NCBI GenBank assembly: GCA_051883095.1
Contig: JBJETB010000079.1
Location: 1 to 35,791, forward strand
From: SUG1106 sp051883095
GTDB taxonomy: Bacteria > Bacillota > Clostridia > Peptostreptococcales > Anaerovoracaceae
Direction: 5' to 3'
DNA: 35,791 bases
Every line of letters begins with the position of its first letter. Position 1 is the first letter of the stretch. The translations under genes and the position numbers were made by a program. This document shows, in pieces, positions 8,558-16,586 of the stretch. The notes beneath the pieces were generated by a model that was not told the DNA's origin, searched no databases, and saw only the letters and a list, made by a program, of their open reading frames with translations.

Positions 8558-9748
8558 TTATATCAGACCGTAATCGGCCGCCAGCGCCCTGAAGGCTTCC
8601 GCTGATTTTTCTATCTGCTCTCTTGAAACACAGTAGGATATTCTCACATATCCCTTTATTCCGAAACTGTCTGAAGGTACCAGCAGCAGTTCATATTTTT
8701 TAGCCCGCTCTGAAAGCTCATTGCCGTCTCCGGAAGGAGATTTCACAAAGAGGTAAAAGGCTCCGTCAGGTCTTACAGCCTCAAATCCACAGCCTGTTAC
8801 TATGTCGTAAATGAGCTGTCTGTTTTTAGCATACTCTTCCAGGTCTGAAGTTACTCCCTGATTCATGGCTGCCACATACTGCATGAGGGCCGGAGCGCAT
8901 ACAAAGCCCAGACTTCTGCCGCTTCCGCATACTGCTGCAAAAATCTTGCGGCGGCGCGGTGCTCTCGGTGAAACCATAATATACCCGATTCTTTCTCCCG
9001 GCATAGAAAGAGACTTGCTCCATGAGTAGCACACAATGGTATTATCGTAATAGCTGACCGGAAGAGCCAGCTTAGTTCCTTCGTAAACCAGTTCTCTGTA
9101 AGGTTCGTCGGATATGAGGAAAATCTCCGTGCCGAAGCGTTCCTGGGCCTCTTCCAGAATCTCCGACAGCTTTTTAAGGCTTTCTTCAGTCAGAACAGCA
9201 CCTGTCGGGTTGTTAGGTGAATTGACTATTACCGCTGCAGTATCCTGGTTAAGTGCTTTCTCAAGGACTTCAAAATCAGGCTGGAAGTCTTCTGTTCTCA
9301 CCGGAACCTCCACGGTGGTGGCTCCTGCATTTTCTATAAAAACCTTGTATTCGGGGAAATACGGAGTAAATACGATTACCTGGCTGCCCTCCCTGCATAC
9401 AGAGCGCAGTGTTATGGTAAGAGATGCCGCTGCACCTGCCGTCATATAAAAATCGGTGGGCTCACACCCTATGCCGTATCTTTCATTCATATAATCGCTG
9501 ACTGCCTTTCTCACCGTCATATCCCCCGGTGCCGAGGTGTATCCGTGGAGAGCAGCTGCCTCGGTTTCCTCGAGCAGATGCATGAAGCTTCTGGTCACTC
9601 TTTCAGGGCAAGGCACATTTGGATTGCCCAGGCTGAAATCCAGGACCTTTTCTGCGCCTATTTCGGCCTTTCTTCTGTTTCCATATTCAAACAACTCGCG
9701 TATTACAGAACTGTTTTCTCCTAATTCTATCATCTTTTCATTTAACAT
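8558..9748 (-). CDS. PLP-dependent class I aminotransferase, probably aromatic amino acid transaminase
   Basis: This is a 396-aa fold-type I aminotransferase. It has NSPNNPTGAVLT, DEPYRELVY, the PLP-lysine segment SWSKSLSMPGERIGY and the late FYLFVKSP/RISYC region that carries the substrate-carboxylate arginine. As first gene of the aromatic operon it most likely transaminates phenylpyruvate and 4-hydroxyphenylpyruvate to phenylalanine and tyrosine. Sequence alone does not exclude aspartate as a substrate. A promoter lies upstream at 9798-9827. Confidence 0.85.
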   Translation of the reverse strand: MLNEKMIELGENSSVIRELFEYGNRRKAEIGAEKVLDFSLGNPNVPCPERVTRSFMHLLEETEAAALHGYTSAPGDMTVRKAVSDYMNERYGIGCEPTDFYMTAGAAASLTITLRSVCREGSQVIVFTPYFPEYKVFIENAGATTVEVPVRTEDFQPDFEVLEKALNQDTAAVIVNSPNNPTGAVLTEESLKKLSEILEEAQERFGTEIFLISDEPYRELVYEGTKLALPVSYYDNTIVCYSWSKSLSMPGERIGYIMVSPRAPRRRKIFAAVCGSGRSLGFVCAPALMQYVAAMNQGVTSDLEEYAKNRQLIYDIVTGCGFEAVRPDGAFYLFVKSPSGDGNELSERAKKYELLLVPSDSFGIKGYVRISYCVSREQIEKSAEAFRALAADYGLI

Positions 9749-9797
9749 TATTTATTTTCCGATCCTTTCTTTTGCCCTTTTTCTAAGCTATTTTGTA

Positions 9798-9827
9798 ATT
9801 ATAGCCTACTTCCACCGTGCCTGTCAA
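9798..9827 (-). promoter_or_regulatory. Sigma-70 promoter of the aromatic amino acid operon
   Basis: On the minus strand TTGACA (9827-9822) and TATAAT (9803-9798) match consensus perfectly, with an 18-nt spacer. It lies about 50 nt upstream of the aminotransferase start and is divergent from the importer promoter at 9881-9909. Confidence 0.8.
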
Positions 9828-9855
9828 CCGTTCATAATACGAAAAAAAAAAGAAA

Positions 9856-9875
9856 TTTTCAGAAAATTCTGAAAA
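9856..9875. promoter_or_regulatory. Candidate operator palindrome between divergent aro and ABC-importer promoters
   Basis: TTTTCAGAA and TTCTGAAAA form a perfect 9-bp inverted repeat with a 2-bp centre. It lies between the two divergent -35 boxes and only 5 bp from the importer's TTGACA. The position suits a repressor or activator controlling both sides. It is not followed by a T run in a way that suggests a terminator. The regulator is unknown and none is encoded next to it. Confidence 0.45.
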
Positions 9876-9880
9876 AGGTG

Positions 9881-9909
9881 TTGACAAGGCTCACATCCGG
9901 GTGTATAGT
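9881..9909 (+). promoter_or_regulatory. Sigma-70 promoter of the ABC importer operon
   Basis: TTGACA (9881-9886) and TATAGT (9904-9909) have an ideal 17-nt spacer. Transcription from about 9916 would give a leader of about 110 nt before the lipoprotein gene. Confidence 0.75.
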
Positions 9910-9931
9910 AACACCATGAACCGATAATAAG

Positions 9932-9972
9932 TCCGCCGTTAGGGTTGTCCTCCGTGGCAGCACTTCGGCGGA
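9932..9972 (+). promoter_or_regulatory. Structured leader / possible attenuator of the importer operon
   Basis: TCCGCCG (9932-9938) pairs perfectly with CGGCGGA (9966-9972) and is followed by TTTT. The 27-nt interior can form a second small stem (AGG and CCT at 9941-9951). The layout resembles a weak intrinsic terminator or a small regulatory RNA fold. It is too short for a T-box and I do not recognise a known riboswitch class. A 3-codon frame (ATG AAC CGA, then stop) near the transcript start has no ribosome site. Confidence 0.35.
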
Positions 9973-10026
9973 TTTTAGAATTAAAGGTTGGAAATATCAG
10001 AAATTACGGAAAAGAGGAAAAATAAA

Positions 10027-11040
10027 ATGGCTAAAACATCAAAGAAATCAATCGCTATCTTACTTATCTGTATGTTGGTGGCTGCTCTTGGCCTTACAGG
10101 CTGCGGCAGCAGTGATGAAGGCGGAGATGCCGAAATGGTTAAAATCGGCATCATGCAGTTCGGTGAATTCGAAGCTCTTCAGAATGCCAACAAGGGCTTC
10201 CAGGACGGACTTGCTGAACTTGGATACGTGGAAGGCGAAAATGTGACTTTCAACTACCTGTCAGCTGCAGCAGATACTGCTAACTGCCCTACCATCGCAG
10301 ATACGCTTATAAATGACGGTTCCGATCTGATTCTTGCAATCGCAACTCCTTCAGCATCTGCAATAAAAGAAAAGACTTCAGACATTCCTGTACTTTTCAC
10401 AGCAGTAACTGATCCTGCAGGATCCGGTCTGGTTGCAGACAATGCTGCCCCTGGCGGAAACCTTACAGGTACTTCCGATATGAACCCTGTTGCACAGCAG
10501 ATTGCATTAGGCAAGCAGCTCATTCCTGACGCAAAGAAGGTTGCCATCATGTACTGCTCCAGCGAATCAAATTCAAAGATTCAGTCAGACCTGGCGGAAG
10601 CTGCAATTGAAGCAGCTGGAATGGAAGCAGTAGTCAAGACAATTTCCGCTATCGACGAAGCCAAGTCAGCAGTAGAATCCCTCAAGGGACAGGTTGACTT
10701 CATATACATCCCTACAGACAACACTCTGGCAGACGGCATGACAACTGTTGCAGCTGCTGCAAAGGAATGCGGTCTCCCTACTATCGTAGGCGAATCCGGA
10801 ATGGTCAACTCCGGTGCACTGGCTACATACGGCATCGATTACTATGAATTAGGAAAAACCACTGCAGCTATGGCAGTTAAAATCTTAAAGGGAGAAGCAA
10901 CTCCTGCAGAAATGCCTGTTGAGTATCAGACAGATGAAGCAGTTCTTGAAATTGCAATCAATACAGAGACTGCAAAAGCTCTCGGAATCGAAATTCCTGA
11001 GGACATTCTCAGTAAAGCTACAATTATGCCTGCCGAATAA
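10027..11040 (+). CDS. ABC transporter substrate-binding lipoprotein, TrpX-like (COG2984 class)
   Basis: The 337-aa extracellular solute-binding lipoprotein has a basic N-terminus, a hydrophobic segment and a lipobox LTGC (Cys about residue 27), then mature GSSDEGG. I place the start at ATG 10027 behind an AGAGG motif; an upstream in-frame ATG at 9988 lacks one. The body (KIGIMQFGEFEALQNANKG, ATPSASAIKEKT, PVLFTAVTDPAGSGLV, IPTDNTLADGM) fits the ABC_sub_bind family that includes the tryptophan/tyrosine binding protein TrpX. Its place opposite the aromatic operon supports an aromatic ligand, but specificity is inference. Confidence 0.85.
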   Translation: MAKTSKKSIAILLICMLVAALGLTGCGSSDEGGDAEMVKIGIMQFGEFEALQNANKGFQDGLAELGYVEGENVTFNYLSAAADTANCPTIADTLINDGSDLILAIATPSASAIKEKTSDIPVLFTAVTDPAGSGLVADNAAPGGNLTGTSDMNPVAQQIALGKQLIPDAKKVAIMYCSSESNSKIQSDLAEAAIEAAGMEAVVKTISAIDEAKSAVESLKGQVDFIYIPTDNTLADGMTTVAAAAKECGLPTIVGESGMVNSGALATYGIDYYELGKTTAAMAVKILKGEATPAEMPVEYQTDEAVLEIAINTETAKALGIEIPEDILSKATIMPAE

Positions 11041-11050
11041 TTCCGGCAGC

Positions 11051-11090
11051 GCCGCTTATGGCGGCACACTTTTCGGACTTTATAAAAGTC
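11051..11090 (+). repeat. Two small intercistronic hairpins between binding protein and permease
   Basis: GCCGC/GCGGC (11051-11065) and GACTTT-ATA-AAAGTC (11076-11090), the latter followed by a T-rich GTTTTGTTT, lie between the first two genes. Such elements often let most transcripts end or be protected after the abundant binding protein while allowing some read-through. Confidence 0.45.
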
Positions 11091-11110
11091 GTTTTGTTTA
11101 GGAGGGAAAA

Positions 11111-12082
11111 ATGATTACTACAGCAACCTTGATGAGCGGTCTGGCCCAGGGACTGATCTGGTCCATAATGACCCTCGGTGTATATATAACATTCAGAATA
11201 CTTGATATTGCGGATCTTACCGTCGAGGGTACATTTCCCCTCGGTGCTGCAGTTACTGCCGTAATGATAAACAGCGGCATGCATCCTGTTCTGGCCATAT
11301 TTATGGCTATACTGGCAGGCTGTGCTGCGGGCTTCGTAACCGGTGTTTTCCACACCGTATTCAAGATACCGGCTATCCTTTCCGGGATTCTGACCATGAT
11401 AGCTCTCTACTCGGTAAACATCCGAATTATGAGCGACAAGGCCACTGTGGCAATCGAAAAACCTTCTATAAAAAAATTAATGCAGAACCTGCTTCCTGCA
11501 GGCACAGCAAGCAATACCATTTCAATAATTCTCGGCATTGCTGTCTGTATCATAGTTGTACTGCTTCTTTACTACTTCTTCGGTACAGAAATCGGCTGCG
11601 CTGTCAGAGCAACAGGGAGCAATCAGAATATGGCAAGGTCTCTCGGCGTAAAGACAGACCGTATAATCATTCTCGGTCTTATGATTTCAAATGCGCTGGT
11701 AGCCCTCTCCGGCAGCCTTATCGCACAGCTTGACTACGGTTCAGCCCTTGTAACCATGGGGCAGGGAACCATCGTAATCGGCCTTGCATCAGTTATCATA
11801 GGCGAAGTGATTTTTATCAGAAAGGACAGAAACTTCGCCGTAAAGCTGGCGGCCATCATCGCCGGTGCAATAATATACAGAACCATTATCGCCTGTGCAC
11901 TTACCTTCAGCTTCCTGAAGGCAACAGACCTTAAGATAATCACTGCGATTATCGTATCCATCGCCCTTGCACTGCCTGTAATCAAGCAGAGCATTGCAGA
12001 GAGAAAGCTCAGAGCCGAAAACGCCAGAAAGCTTGATGCGGAGTTTCTCTCAGCAGAGATGGGAGGTGAGCAGAATGCTTAA
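11111..12082 (+). CDS. ABC transporter permease, TrpY-like
   Basis: The 323-aa polytopic membrane protein has about eight hydrophobic segments and belongs to the branched-chain/ribose-type permease superfamily (BPD_transp_2). Segments such as FRILDIADLTVEGTFPLGAA and VGLALSGSLIAQ-like runs (ALVALSGSLIAQLDYGSA) are typical of permeases paired with COG2984 binding proteins. An AGGAGGG ribosome site lies 6 nt before the ATG. Its last 8 bases overlap the ATPase gene. It should form the transmembrane pore of the importer. Confidence 0.88.
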   Translation: MITTATLMSGLAQGLIWSIMTLGVYITFRILDIADLTVEGTFPLGAAVTAVMINSGMHPVLAIFMAILAGCAAGFVTGVFHTVFKIPAILSGILTMIALYSVNIRIMSDKATVAIEKPSIKKLMQNLLPAGTASNTISIILGIAVCIIVVLLLYYFFGTEIGCAVRATGSNQNMARSLGVKTDRIIILGLMISNALVALSGSLIAQLDYGSALVTMGQGTIVIGLASVIIGEVIFIRKDRNFAVKLAAIIAGAIIYRTIIACALTFSFLKATDLKIITAIIVSIALALPVIKQSIAERKLRAENARKLDAEFLSAEMGGEQNA

Positions 12083-12869
12083 GATGATGCACATAGAAAA
12101 GTCCTTCAACATAGGCACCATCAATGAAAAGAAGGTTTTAAACGATCTCAGCCTCACCATCAATGACGGCGATTTCATAACAGTAATCGGAGGCAACGGC
12201 GCAGGCAAATCAACTATGCTCAATACCATCGCCGGAGTTTACAAGCCGGAAGGCGGCAGAATACTTCTTGACGGTCAGGATATCACCTACAAGAGCGAGA
12301 CAGACAGAGCAAGATATATCGGTCGCGTATTCCAGGACCCTATGATGGGTACAGCCCCTACTATGATGATAGAAGAAAATCTGGCGATGGCCTATAGAAG
12401 AACCAAGAAAAGAGGTCTCGGCTGGGGCATTTCAGCCAGGGAAAGAGAAATATACCGCGATGCCCTTGCTGAACTGGGACTCGGTCTTGAGGACAGAATG
12501 TCCACCAAGGTCGGACTCCTGTCAGGAGGTCAGAGACAGGCCGTTACCCTTCTCATGGCTACACTTCAGAAGCCTAAGCTTCTCCTTCTGGATGAGCATA
12601 CAGCAGCTCTTGACCCGGCTACCTCAGCAAAGGTGCTGGAGCTCAGCGATAAAATCATCAGAGAAAACAACCTTACGGCTCTCATGGTAACTCATAATAT
12701 GCAGAATGCCATCGACTACGGCAACAGGCTCATCATGATGAACGGCGGTAAAATCATCCTCGACATAAGCGGTGAGGAGAAGAAACGCCTTACCATAGAA
12801 GACCTTCTTAAAAAGTTTGAAAGCATAAGCGGAGGAAAGTTCACTACAGACAGTGTCCTCCTCGGCTAG
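12075..12869 (+). CDS. ABC transporter ATP-binding protein, TrpZ-like
   Basis: The 264-aa cytoplasmic ATPase has Walker A GGNGAGKST, Q-loop VFQDP, signature LSGGQRQAV, Walker B LLLLDEHTAALDP and the H-loop VTHN. The DEHTAALDP form is typical of the COG1101 ATPases that partner COG2984 binding proteins. I chose ATG 12075, preceded by GGGAGGTGAG, over an upstream in-frame ATG at 11994 inside the permease gene. It is the last gene of the operon. Confidence 0.9.
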   Translation: MLKMMHIEKSFNIGTINEKKVLNDLSLTINDGDFITVIGGNGAGKSTMLNTIAGVYKPEGGRILLDGQDITYKSETDRARYIGRVFQDPMMGTAPTMMIEENLAMAYRRTKKRGLGWGISAREREIYRDALAELGLGLEDRMSTKVGLLSGGQRQAVTLLMATLQKPKLLLLDEHTAALDPATSAKVLELSDKIIRENNLTALMVTHNMQNAIDYGNRLIMMNGGKIILDISGEEKKRLTIEDLLKKFESISGGKFTTDSVLLG

Positions 12870-12903
12870 CTTTTACATAATTTTTCCTAAACACCTAAAC
12901 ATA

Positions 12904-12940
12904 ATGCAAAACAGCAGTCTTTACGGCTGCTGTTTTGCAT
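12904..12940. terminator. Strong stem-loop terminator between the importer operon and the yabE-like gene
   Basis: A perfect 14-bp stem, ATGCAAAACAGCAG (12904-12917) with its complement (12927-12940), surrounds a 9-nt loop. A short T run follows on the plus strand. The genes on either side converge, so it may serve both, with plus the better fit. Confidence 0.75.
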
Positions 12941-12960
12941 TTTACATAGGATATTCTGTT

Positions 12961-14064
12961 TTACTCGATCACATATACGGTAGTCCAGCGTGCACCCCAG
13001 ATGCCGCATTGAGACAACCTTTCCATATAAAGGTCCACCGTCTTTCCCTTAATAGCGGTTCCCACATCGTTGGCTATGGCATATCCATAGCCCTCGATAT
13101 ATAGGAGAGAACCAAGAGGTATCAGATCTTTATCCACTGCACATGTTCCGTACTCACATGGCAAGCCGTATGCTCCTCTCGGATTTCCCCCGAAATGGTA
13201 TGAAACAGCCCTTACATGAGTGAATTTTTCCTTGTACTTGAGACCGGACGGTTTCCCTGAAAGTATCTTGGTGCCATAGCTTATAATCTTATCTTTCTTT
13301 TTCTTGATTGTCTTGCTTTCTATAAGGGTTTTTTCTACTTCCTCCCCGTCCACAAGGGTAACCTCATAAGTCTTTTCCTGCCGTCCTTTACGGCCCTTCT
13401 GCGTCACCTTGGTTTCTCCGATTACCAGACTGCTGTCAGCCTGATATCTGACTTCATAGTCCGTGATGATTTCTTCTGTAATCTGTTCCTTTGTTACTCT
13501 CTTTACTGTTATCACATCACCGGCTCTCACCTTCTCATTGAGTCCCGGTTCGGCTATATCCATTTCGTCCAGGGTAATCTCCAGCTGCTGCAGTACTTCT
13601 CCTGCTGTGGTCGGCAGCGTTCTGTATGTGGTTTCCTTGCCGTCGGCCTTTACGGTGACATCATAAGCCTTTACAATACTTATGATCATGTCATCGGTTA
13701 TTCCATCATAGAGTTCTGCATTAATTATGTCCTGACCGTAAACATAGTCTATATTGTGATTTTCGATAAAGCTGTCCACTCTGGTGCTTGTTGTTTCATA
13801 TACTGTAGTAGTAACGGCTCTGGAATCGTCGATCTTCACGATTACCGTCTTCGGTGTGGCAAACCCGACTATTATGAAACCGCAGATGCATATCAGCGCT
13901 CCTGCAGATGCAACGCGGGCAATCCGTGGGTGAGCTCTTCTATGAGCGTTTACAGGTTCCATTCCGGCCTCGAAAATCTCTTTGAATTCACCGGCAAAGT
14001 CTCGGAACCATCTTATAGTCGCTTCCAAAAAGTGCTCGATTTTTCCCTTAGGTTTATCAATCAT
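12961..14064 (-). CDS. YabE/Rpf-like cell-wall protein with DUF348, G5 and 3D domains
   Basis: The 367-aa protein has a cytoplasmic N-terminus and one membrane segment (about residues 52-70; ASAGALICICGFIIVGFA). Two DUF348-type repeats follow (around 75-180), then a G5-like domain (about 185-270) and a C-terminal 3D domain carrying its three aspartates in AVDKDLIPLG, ANDVG and VDLYM. Proteins of this layout act as peptidoglycan lytic enzymes in the cell envelope, related to resuscitation-promoting and sporulation wall proteins. The ~50-residue cytoplasmic stretch before the membrane segment is longer than in many relatives. AAAGGAGGG precedes the ATG. Confidence 0.85.
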   Translation of the reverse strand: MIDKPKGKIEHFLEATIRWFRDFAGEFKEIFEAGMEPVNAHRRAHPRIARVASAGALICICGFIIVGFATPKTVIVKIDDSRAVTTTVYETTSTRVDSFIENHNIDYVYGQDIINAELYDGITDDMIISIVKAYDVTVKADGKETTYRTLPTTAGEVLQQLEITLDEMDIAEPGLNEKVRAGDVITVKRVTKEQITEEIITDYEVRYQADSSLVIGETKVTQKGRKGRQEKTYEVTLVDGEEVEKTLIESKTIKKKKDKIISYGTKILSGKPSGLKYKEKFTHVRAVSYHFGGNPRGAYGLPCEYGTCAVDKDLIPLGSLLYIEGYGYAIANDVGTAIKGKTVDLYMERLSQCGIWGARWTTVYVIE

Positions 14065-14090
14065 AAGCCCTCCTTTTTACATACGAGGAC

Positions 14091-14119
14091 ATTTTACCAT
14101 GTTTTTTCCAAAAAGTCAA
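14091..14119 (-). promoter_or_regulatory. Sigma-70 promoter of the yabE-like gene
   Basis: On the minus strand TTGACT (14119-14114) and TAAAAT (14096-14091) have a 17-nt spacer, about 27 nt before the start codon. The -35 box overlaps the T tract of the upstream lysine-operon terminator. Confidence 0.65.
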
Positions 14120-14159
14120 AAAACAGGGTATACGCCTGTTTCTAAGCGTACACCCTGTT
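14118..14159 (-). terminator. Rho-independent terminator of the lysine-fermentation operon
   Basis: AACAGGGTGTACGC and GCGTATACCCTGTT (minus strand, 14159-14146 and 14135-14122) form a 14-bp stem with one G-U type mismatch. TTTTTTGACTTTTT follows. It lies about 105 nt after the atoA stop. Confidence 0.8.
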
Positions 14160-14171
14160 AAGATCTCTTTT

Positions 14172-14261
14172 GAGTGCGCAATCGCTTCCTGGCCGTTCGG
14201 CTATGCCTCGCGGGGAAGCTTTGCGAAAGTTCGTTTAGCGAAAGCAAAGCTTTCGAAACTC
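14172..14261. repeat. Palindrome-rich intergenic cluster 1 (after atoA)
   Basis: Nested inverted repeats lie between atoA and the operon terminator. They include GCTTCC/GGAAGC around a CGCGG-rich centre, AGCTTTGC/GCAAAGCT around a GAAAG core, and an outer GAGT/ACTC. GCGAAAG occurs twice. It resembles the clusters at 22322-22390 and 27695-27880 in layout but not in exact sequence. No coding potential is seen. Confidence 0.5.
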
Positions 14262-14264
14262 ACT

Positions 14265-14918
14265 TTATTCTTCCTCCATTGCCTTCATGTCAGGGTCGAA
14301 GTGAAGTTCGCACTCTGTTGCAGCCTGGATGTCTTCCTTAGTGTAGTCAGGATGTAATTCTGTTACCCAGATTCCGTCCTCTCTTACTTCCATAACACCC
14401 ATCTCAGTTATGATCTTGGAAACGCACTTCTCTGCTGTAAGAGGAAGTGAGCAGTGTTTCTTGATCTTAGGAGTTCCCTTCTGAGTGTGAAGCATTACGA
14501 TAATAACCTCAGGGCAGCCTGCGCAAAGGTCCATAGCTCCGCCCATACCTGCAACCTTCTTGCCAGGTACGATCCAGTTAGCCAGGTCTCCGTTTTCAGC
14601 AACTTCCATAGCGCCTAAAACTGTAGCCTTTACGTGTCCTCCACGAACCAGTCCGAAGGATTCAGCTGTATCGAAGTATTTTACTCTAGGAACTGCAGTT
14701 ACATATGTACCGCCGGAGTTGATGATATCAACGTCAGGGTTTTCTGTAGCTACTGCATCGATTCCTGCGAATCCGTTTTCTGAATGGAATGTAACCATGA
14801 TATCATCAGGAATATAGTCTGCAACCTGTGTAGGAAGGCCAATTCCGAGGTTTACGAAATCACCGTCCTGGAATTCTTTAGCGCATCTTTTTGCGATTCT
14901 TGTCTTTAAATCTGCCAT
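14265..14918 (-). CDS. atoA: Butyrate-acetoacetate CoA-transferase, beta subunit
   Basis: The 217-aa beta subunit has LGIGLPTQVADYIP and the catalytic-glutamate segment HSENGFAG near residue 45. VPGKKVAGMGGAMDL follows. In lysine fermentation the AtoDA pair moves CoA between acetoacetate (from Kce) and butyryl-CoA, releasing butyrate. It overlaps atoD by 13 bp. It is the last gene of the lysine operon. Confidence 0.93.
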   Translation of the reverse strand: MADLKTRIAKRCAKEFQDGDFVNLGIGLPTQVADYIPDDIMVTFHSENGFAGIDAVATENPDVDIINSGGTYVTAVPRVKYFDTAESFGLVRGGHVKATVLGAMEVAENGDLANWIVPGKKVAGMGGAMDLCAGCPEVIIVMLHTQKGTPKIKKHCSLPLTAEKCVSKIITEMGVMEVREDGIWVTELHPDYTKEDIQAATECELHFDPDMKAMEEE

Positions 14919-15631
14919 CTCTTTTCTCCTTCCACAATACCGTCTACTAAAACGCCTGCAACCTGGAAGATGTCAGGGTTTACTTCGCCGATTTCAACGA
15001 TCTTTTCAGGAGCGATGATAGTGTGCTTTGCAGCTCCTGCCATTACATAGTTGAAGTTCTTGGTAGCCTTAGCGCACATATAGTTACCGAACTTATCAGC
15101 CAAGGATGGTCTGATGAATGCATAGTCAGCATGTAAAGGCATTTCGAAAAGGTACTTCTTGCCTTCGATTTCTACAACCTTCTTTGTTCTTCCTAATTCA
15201 TCAACCTCAGTTTCCATTGGAGTACCAACGCCTGTAGGAGTTAATACGCCGCCAAGACCGTAAGCTGCAGCTCTGATCTTTTCTGCAAGAGTTCCCTGCG
15301 GAACGAGAGTGTATCTGAGTGTACCTTCTGCGATCTGCTCGTTGATCTTAGGGTTAACACCGATGTGTGATGCGATGATGTGGTCTACCATGTGATTATC
15401 AAGAAGCTTACCAACACCTCTTGATGTCTTGCCGGCGAATTCGCCTGCAGGCTGTCCAACATCGAGACCGCCGTCATTAGCGATTACTGTAAGATGCTTA
15501 ACACCCTTTCTTACTAAAGCGTCCATTAAGACTTCAGGAGAACCTGTTGCAAGGAATCCGCCGACCATGATGGTCATACCGTCTTTAACGCCAGCTACTG
15601 CTTCATCAGCAGTCATAATTTTGTTAATCAT
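14906..15631 (-). CDS. atoD: Butyrate-acetoacetate CoA-transferase, alpha subunit
   Basis: The 241-aa alpha subunit has KDGMTIMVGGFLATGSPE, NDGG near residue 53, LVPQGTLAEKIRAAAYGLGGVLTPTG across residues ~105-130 and ADYAFIRPSLADKFGN. It pairs with AtoA for CoA transfer in the final part of lysine fermentation. Its own consensus promoter (15674-15702) suggests extra expression independent of kamE upstream. Confidence 0.93.
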   Translation of the reverse strand: MINKIMTADEAVAGVKDGMTIMVGGFLATGSPEVLMDALVRKGVKHLTVIANDGGLDVGQPAGEFAGKTSRGVGKLLDNHMVDHIIASHIGVNPKINEQIAEGTLRYTLVPQGTLAEKIRAAAYGLGGVLTPTGVGTPMETEVDELGRTKKVVEIEGKKYLFEMPLHADYAFIRPSLADKFGNYMCAKATKNFNYVMAGAAKHTIIAPEKIVEIGEVNPDIFQVAGVLVDGIVEGEKRWQI

Positions 15632-15673
15632 GTCTCTTCACCTTTCTATTACTTTAATACATCAATCATTATT

Positions 15674-15702
15674 AATCTAACCCTTTTTTGGATTCGTGTC
15701 AA
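15674..15702 (-). promoter_or_regulatory. Internal sigma-70 promoter for atoDA
   Basis: On the minus strand TTGACA (15702-15697) and TAGATT (15679-15674) have a 17-nt spacer, in the 140-nt gap between kamE and atoD. The start of transcription would be about 36 nt before the atoD ATG. Confidence 0.65.
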
Positions 15703-15771
15703 GATGACTGAGTGTTTTTTTGACGTTTTTTACCGTATCGGGTACATTTTATCGTCAGGCTGCAGCAAATA

Positions 15772-16572
15772 TTATCTGTCTGCTATGTTGGCCTTCTTTT
15801 CCCAGCCTCTCTTTACGACTTCCTGCATGATGTAGGACATAACATGTTCTGCATACTTGCCAGGGCCAAAACCTGCATCGTATCCTAATTCCTGAGCCAG
15901 CTCATGGGAGATTCTAGGGCCGCCGCAGGTAAGAATAATCTTGTCACGAAGGCCTTCTGCCTCAACAAGTTCTTCCATCTTGGTAAGCTGCTGGATGTGA
16001 ATATCCTTCTGAGTTACTGTCTGTGAAACCAGAATTGCGTCTGCATTCACTTCCTTTGCCTTTGCGATAAGCTGTTCGCAAGGAACCTGTGAACCCATGT
16101 TGTAAGCTACAACGTTCTTGAATCTTTCAAGACCGAAGTGTCCGTGGAATCCCTTCATCTGAATGATAGCATCGATACCTACTGTATGAGCGTCGGACTC
16201 GATGGAAGCTCCGACAACAACGATATCTCTGCCAACGTGCTCGCCGATCCATTCACCGCATTCTACACGGTCCATAACGGTACCTTCTACCTTTGGAACC
16301 TTGATTGCTGTGTAGTCGATAGTAGGCTGTGCTGAGCCGTAAACATTAAAGAATGTATATCCTGTAGTAAGTTCGCAGTAGTAGCATACGTTCGGTTCGT
16401 CAAGACCGAGCTTCTTTGCATACTGCTTTGCGCACTCTTCTGCTTCCTCACCGTAAGGTACAGGAAGTGTGAAAGCAAGCTGAACTTTACCGTCATTTAA
16501 AGCGTCGCCGTAAGGCTTTACGCATGTTAAATCAACCTGAGTGGTTGCTGTTGTAGTCTTAGTATCTGCCAT
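15772..16572 (-). CDS. kamE: Lysine 5,6-aminomutase, beta subunit (cobalamin-binding)
   Basis: The 266-aa subunit binds adenosylcobalamin and PLP. With KamD it moves the terminal amino group of beta-lysine to C5, making 3,5-diaminohexanoate. The B12 motif DxHxxG is seen as D127-A-H129-T-V-G132. The following lysine (K140 in QMKGFHGHFG) corresponds in position to the PLP-binding lysine known in the clostridial beta subunit. The C-terminal half is a B12-binding Rossmann domain ending in LTCGGPRISHELAQELGYDAGFGPG. It sits 14 nt after kamD. Confidence 0.95.
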   Translation of the reverse strand: MADTKTTTATTQVDLTCVKPYGDALNDGKVQLAFTLPVPYGEEAEECAKQYAKKLGLDEPNVCYYCELTTGYTFFNVYGSAQPTIDYTAIKVPKVEGTVMDRVECGEWIGEHVGRDIVVVGASIESDAHTVGIDAIIQMKGFHGHFGLERFKNVVAYNMGSQVPCEQLIAKAKEVNADAILVSQTVTQKDIHIQQLTKMEELVEAEGLRDKIILTCGGPRISHELAQELGYDAGFGPGKYAEHVMSYIMQEVVKRGWEKKANIADR

Positions 16573-16586
16573 ATTAGCGCACCTCC

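Noticed and set aside
9910..10026. T-box or known amino acid riboswitch before the importer
   Set aside because: The leader is only about 110 nt and lacks the T-box sequence and specifier layout; no known aptamer core was recognised.
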